A DNA stretch of 64,000 nt from CG2-30-36-16 sp964372115 (GTDB lineage: Bacteria > Bacteroidota > Ignavibacteria > Ignavibacteriales > Ignavibacteriaceae). Below, one piece after another: positions 62,576 to 64,000 of this stretch. The notes under the pieces are model-generated. The model ran no database searches. It saw only the letters and a list, made by a program, of their open reading frames with translations, and was not told the origin of the DNA. The stretch's first letter is position 1; every line of letters starts with the position of its first letter. The stretch lies in NCBI GenBank assembly GCA_964372115.1, contig CAYJPN010000003.1, positions 62,001 through 126,000 of the forward strand, in the 5' to 3' direction. The position numbers and the translations under genes were made by a program.

Positions 62576-64000
62576 TCATCTTAAAAGTATCATTTTACTT
62601 GTTGCTTTAAAATTGCCGCTGATTAAGGTATAAAAATATATTCCGCTTGTTAAACCTGAAGCATTAAAAATAATTTTGTGCTTGCCAGACTGCTCGACAG
62701 AATTAACAAGGGTTTCAATTTCTCTGCCGATTGAATCAAATACCTTTAATGATACGAAGTCAGCTTTATCTAAGCTAAACTCAATGGTTGTAGAAGGATT
62801 AAAAGGATTAGGATAATTTTGTAACAGCGAAAAGTGATCCGGCTGCACAACATCATGCTTAACATCGGTCGGCTCTCTATAGCCAATCAACTGTCCACCG
62901 GTTCGCTGTGCGTTTCCCTTAAAGGTCGACCACACATTATCATTTGCAATACCTTGAGTATCCCAACCGTAAACCCGTTTATTCAATGAAGCCGCAAAAA
63001 TTTCCGTATCGCCGTCACCGTCAATGTCAATTACTGTTGGTGAAGTATTAAACCCTTTAACCACGTAAACATTTTCCGCTTCTAAAGGAAAACCGGTTAC
63101 TAATACGCCGTCTTTATCGAATGCGTAGATAAGTCCATCGTTTGTGGGGGCAACAACATCCGGCAGACCATCACCGCTCACATCACCCAGTGCAACCGAG
63201 CCGTCAACCCAGGTAGCATAAACTTTTTGAGGAAAGTTTTTTAACAAGTTTCCTTTTAAATCCCACACCCACACTTTGGCGCTATCAACTGCCATTACAT
63301 TTCCAAAAGCAATTTCAGGTATGCTATCTCCGTCCATATCGGCAATTGCAACATTTGCGTTCGGGTGCCCGCTTTCTATAGGCAACGGAAATTGGGGCAG
63401 CAGATTTGCCTGATAATCAAACGCGTAAATTCCGTTTATGTTCGGAGTCTCGGGCATTGCGCGTAAAATAATTTCAAGATAGCCGTTATTATTTAAATCG
63501 TATAAAGAAGGAGTTGAACCGAGCGATGACTTTGCTATGTTTAAAGGAAAACCTTTTAAATAAGTGCCGTCAATTTCAACAGCATGAATTTTTGAATAAA
63601 TATTCTGCGCCGAATTGCCTCCCGAAATAAAAATAATTTCAAACACATCATCGCCGTCCAAATCACCAACAACCGGCGAACTTTCGGAACCAGGTCCGAA
63701 ATCAATAGGGAAGTTCGGCAGTTCTTCAAAATGATCGTTTTTATACGATAAGACATGAAGTTGCCCGTTATCGCCTGGCGAGTCTCTTTCATAGGAAGTA
63801 ATTATTATTTCTAAAACAGAATCTTTATTCAAATCTACAAGTGCAGGGGTTGTAGTTTCTTTTGTTCCGCCAACATTAAACGGGCTTCCGGCAATTTGCT
63901 GTCCGTTGGAACCGAAAGCAAAAATTCGTCCATTCTCATCTCCGAAAACAATTTCCATTTTACCATCGCCGTCAACATCACCCATTGCCGAAATCTCAGT
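62576..64000 (-). CDS. Secreted FG-GAP/VCBS-type protein with type IX sorting domain (5' end cut by window)
   Basis: At least 474 residues are seen. The frame is open to the window edge, and an internal Met at 63985 is not the true start. Seven Ca-binding-like blades follow D-x-D-x-D-G or related patterns: DVDGDGKMEIVFGD, DLNKDSVLEIII, DLDGDDVFEIIF, DLNNNGYLEIIL, DMDGDSIPEIAF, DVSGDGLPDVV, DIDGDGDTEIFA. The C-terminal ~85 residues carry NYPNPFNPSTTI and end SKMILLR, a T9SS sorting domain. It probably forms a surface beta-propeller of unknown ligand. Confidence 0.85.
   Translation of the reverse strand, partial: TEISAMGDVDGDGKMEIVFGDENGRIFAFGSNGQQIAGSPFNVGGTKETTTPALVDLNKDSVLEIIITSYERDSPGDNGQLHVLSYKNDHFEELPNFPIDFGPGSESSPVVGDLDGDDVFEIIFISGGNSAQNIYSKIHAVEIDGTYLKGFPLNIAKSSLGSTPSLYDLNNNGYLEIILRAMPETPNINGIYAFDYQANLLPQFPLPIESGHPNANVAIADMDGDSIPEIAFGNVMAVDSAKVWVWDLKGNLLKNFPQKVYATWVDGSVALGDVSGDGLPDVVAPTNDGLIYAFDKDGVLVTGFPLEAENVYVVKGFNTSPTVIDIDGDGDTEIFAASLNKRVYGWDTQGIANDNVWSTFKGNAQRTGGQLIGYREPTDVKHDVVQPDHFSLLQNYPNPFNPSTTIEFSLDKADFVSLKVFDSIGREIETLVNSVEQSGKHKIIFNASGLTSGIYFYTLISGNFKATSKMILLR

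Overview
The window is a chromosomal segment of an AT-rich bacterium of the Bacteroidota/Chlorobi superphylum, most likely class Ignavibacteria (inferred, no search was run). Four secreted proteins end in the type IX secretion C-terminal sorting domain with the NxPNPFNPxTxI signature that is typical of Ignavibacteria-like genomes. Several promoters fit the Bacteroidota pattern TTG-N19/20-TAnnTTTG. Many starts are GTG or TTG. The outer-membrane assembly genes show a Gram-negative envelope. About fifty genes are visible. No rRNA, tRNA, CRISPR array, prophage or intact insertion sequence was found.

Layout. 1-2686: holA, a hidden 40-codon MetS-like subunit and an NSS sodium symporter. 3204-10692: a complete Rnf ion-pumping operon, order C-D-G-E-A-(Tat-type NusG-II protein)-apbE-B, followed by rseC. 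10904-15567: a YtxH protein, a lipoprotein M49 dipeptidyl-peptidase and proS. 15803-23907: surface-protein island with an FG-GAP protein carrying a T9SS domain, a 1256-residue protein with exact 68-residue repeats, and a 694-residue repeat protein whose DNA repeats are almost identical. 24360-29050: an orphan mlaE, a CPA2 antiporter fused to a PTS EIIA domain, a tandem UspA and ilvE. 29160-30853: a MITE-like element and a lexA cassette with two small companion genes and an inverted pair of operator-like sites.

31052-36813: envelope biogenesis cluster uppS-bamA-ompH-ompH-lpxD, with a second MITE-like copy between the two ompH genes. 36872-47505: saccharopine dehydrogenase-like enzyme, metG, a T9SS subtilase, three consecutive exported peptidyl-prolyl isomerase-type chaperones and a MoxR ATPase. 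47509-55404 (all minus strand): AI-2E permease, NifU-like protein, Mrp, ppk1, a bacterial deoxyhypusine-synthase homologue, a GNAT and an epimerase. 55552-61298: two envelope proteins, then rplM-rpsI, rpsB-tsf (with a structured leader), pyrH and frr. 61348-64000: a CapA-like phosphatase and an FG-GAP/T9SS protein cut by the window end.

The genes work together mainly in energy conservation (Rnf with its flavin-attachment enzyme), outer-membrane construction (UppS, BamA, Skp-like chaperones, LpxD, SurA-type isomerases) and translation. The least explained parts are the 68-residue-repeat protein and its partner, the lexA cassette, the MITE-like family, and a small palindrome that recurs between genes and once inside a coding repeat.
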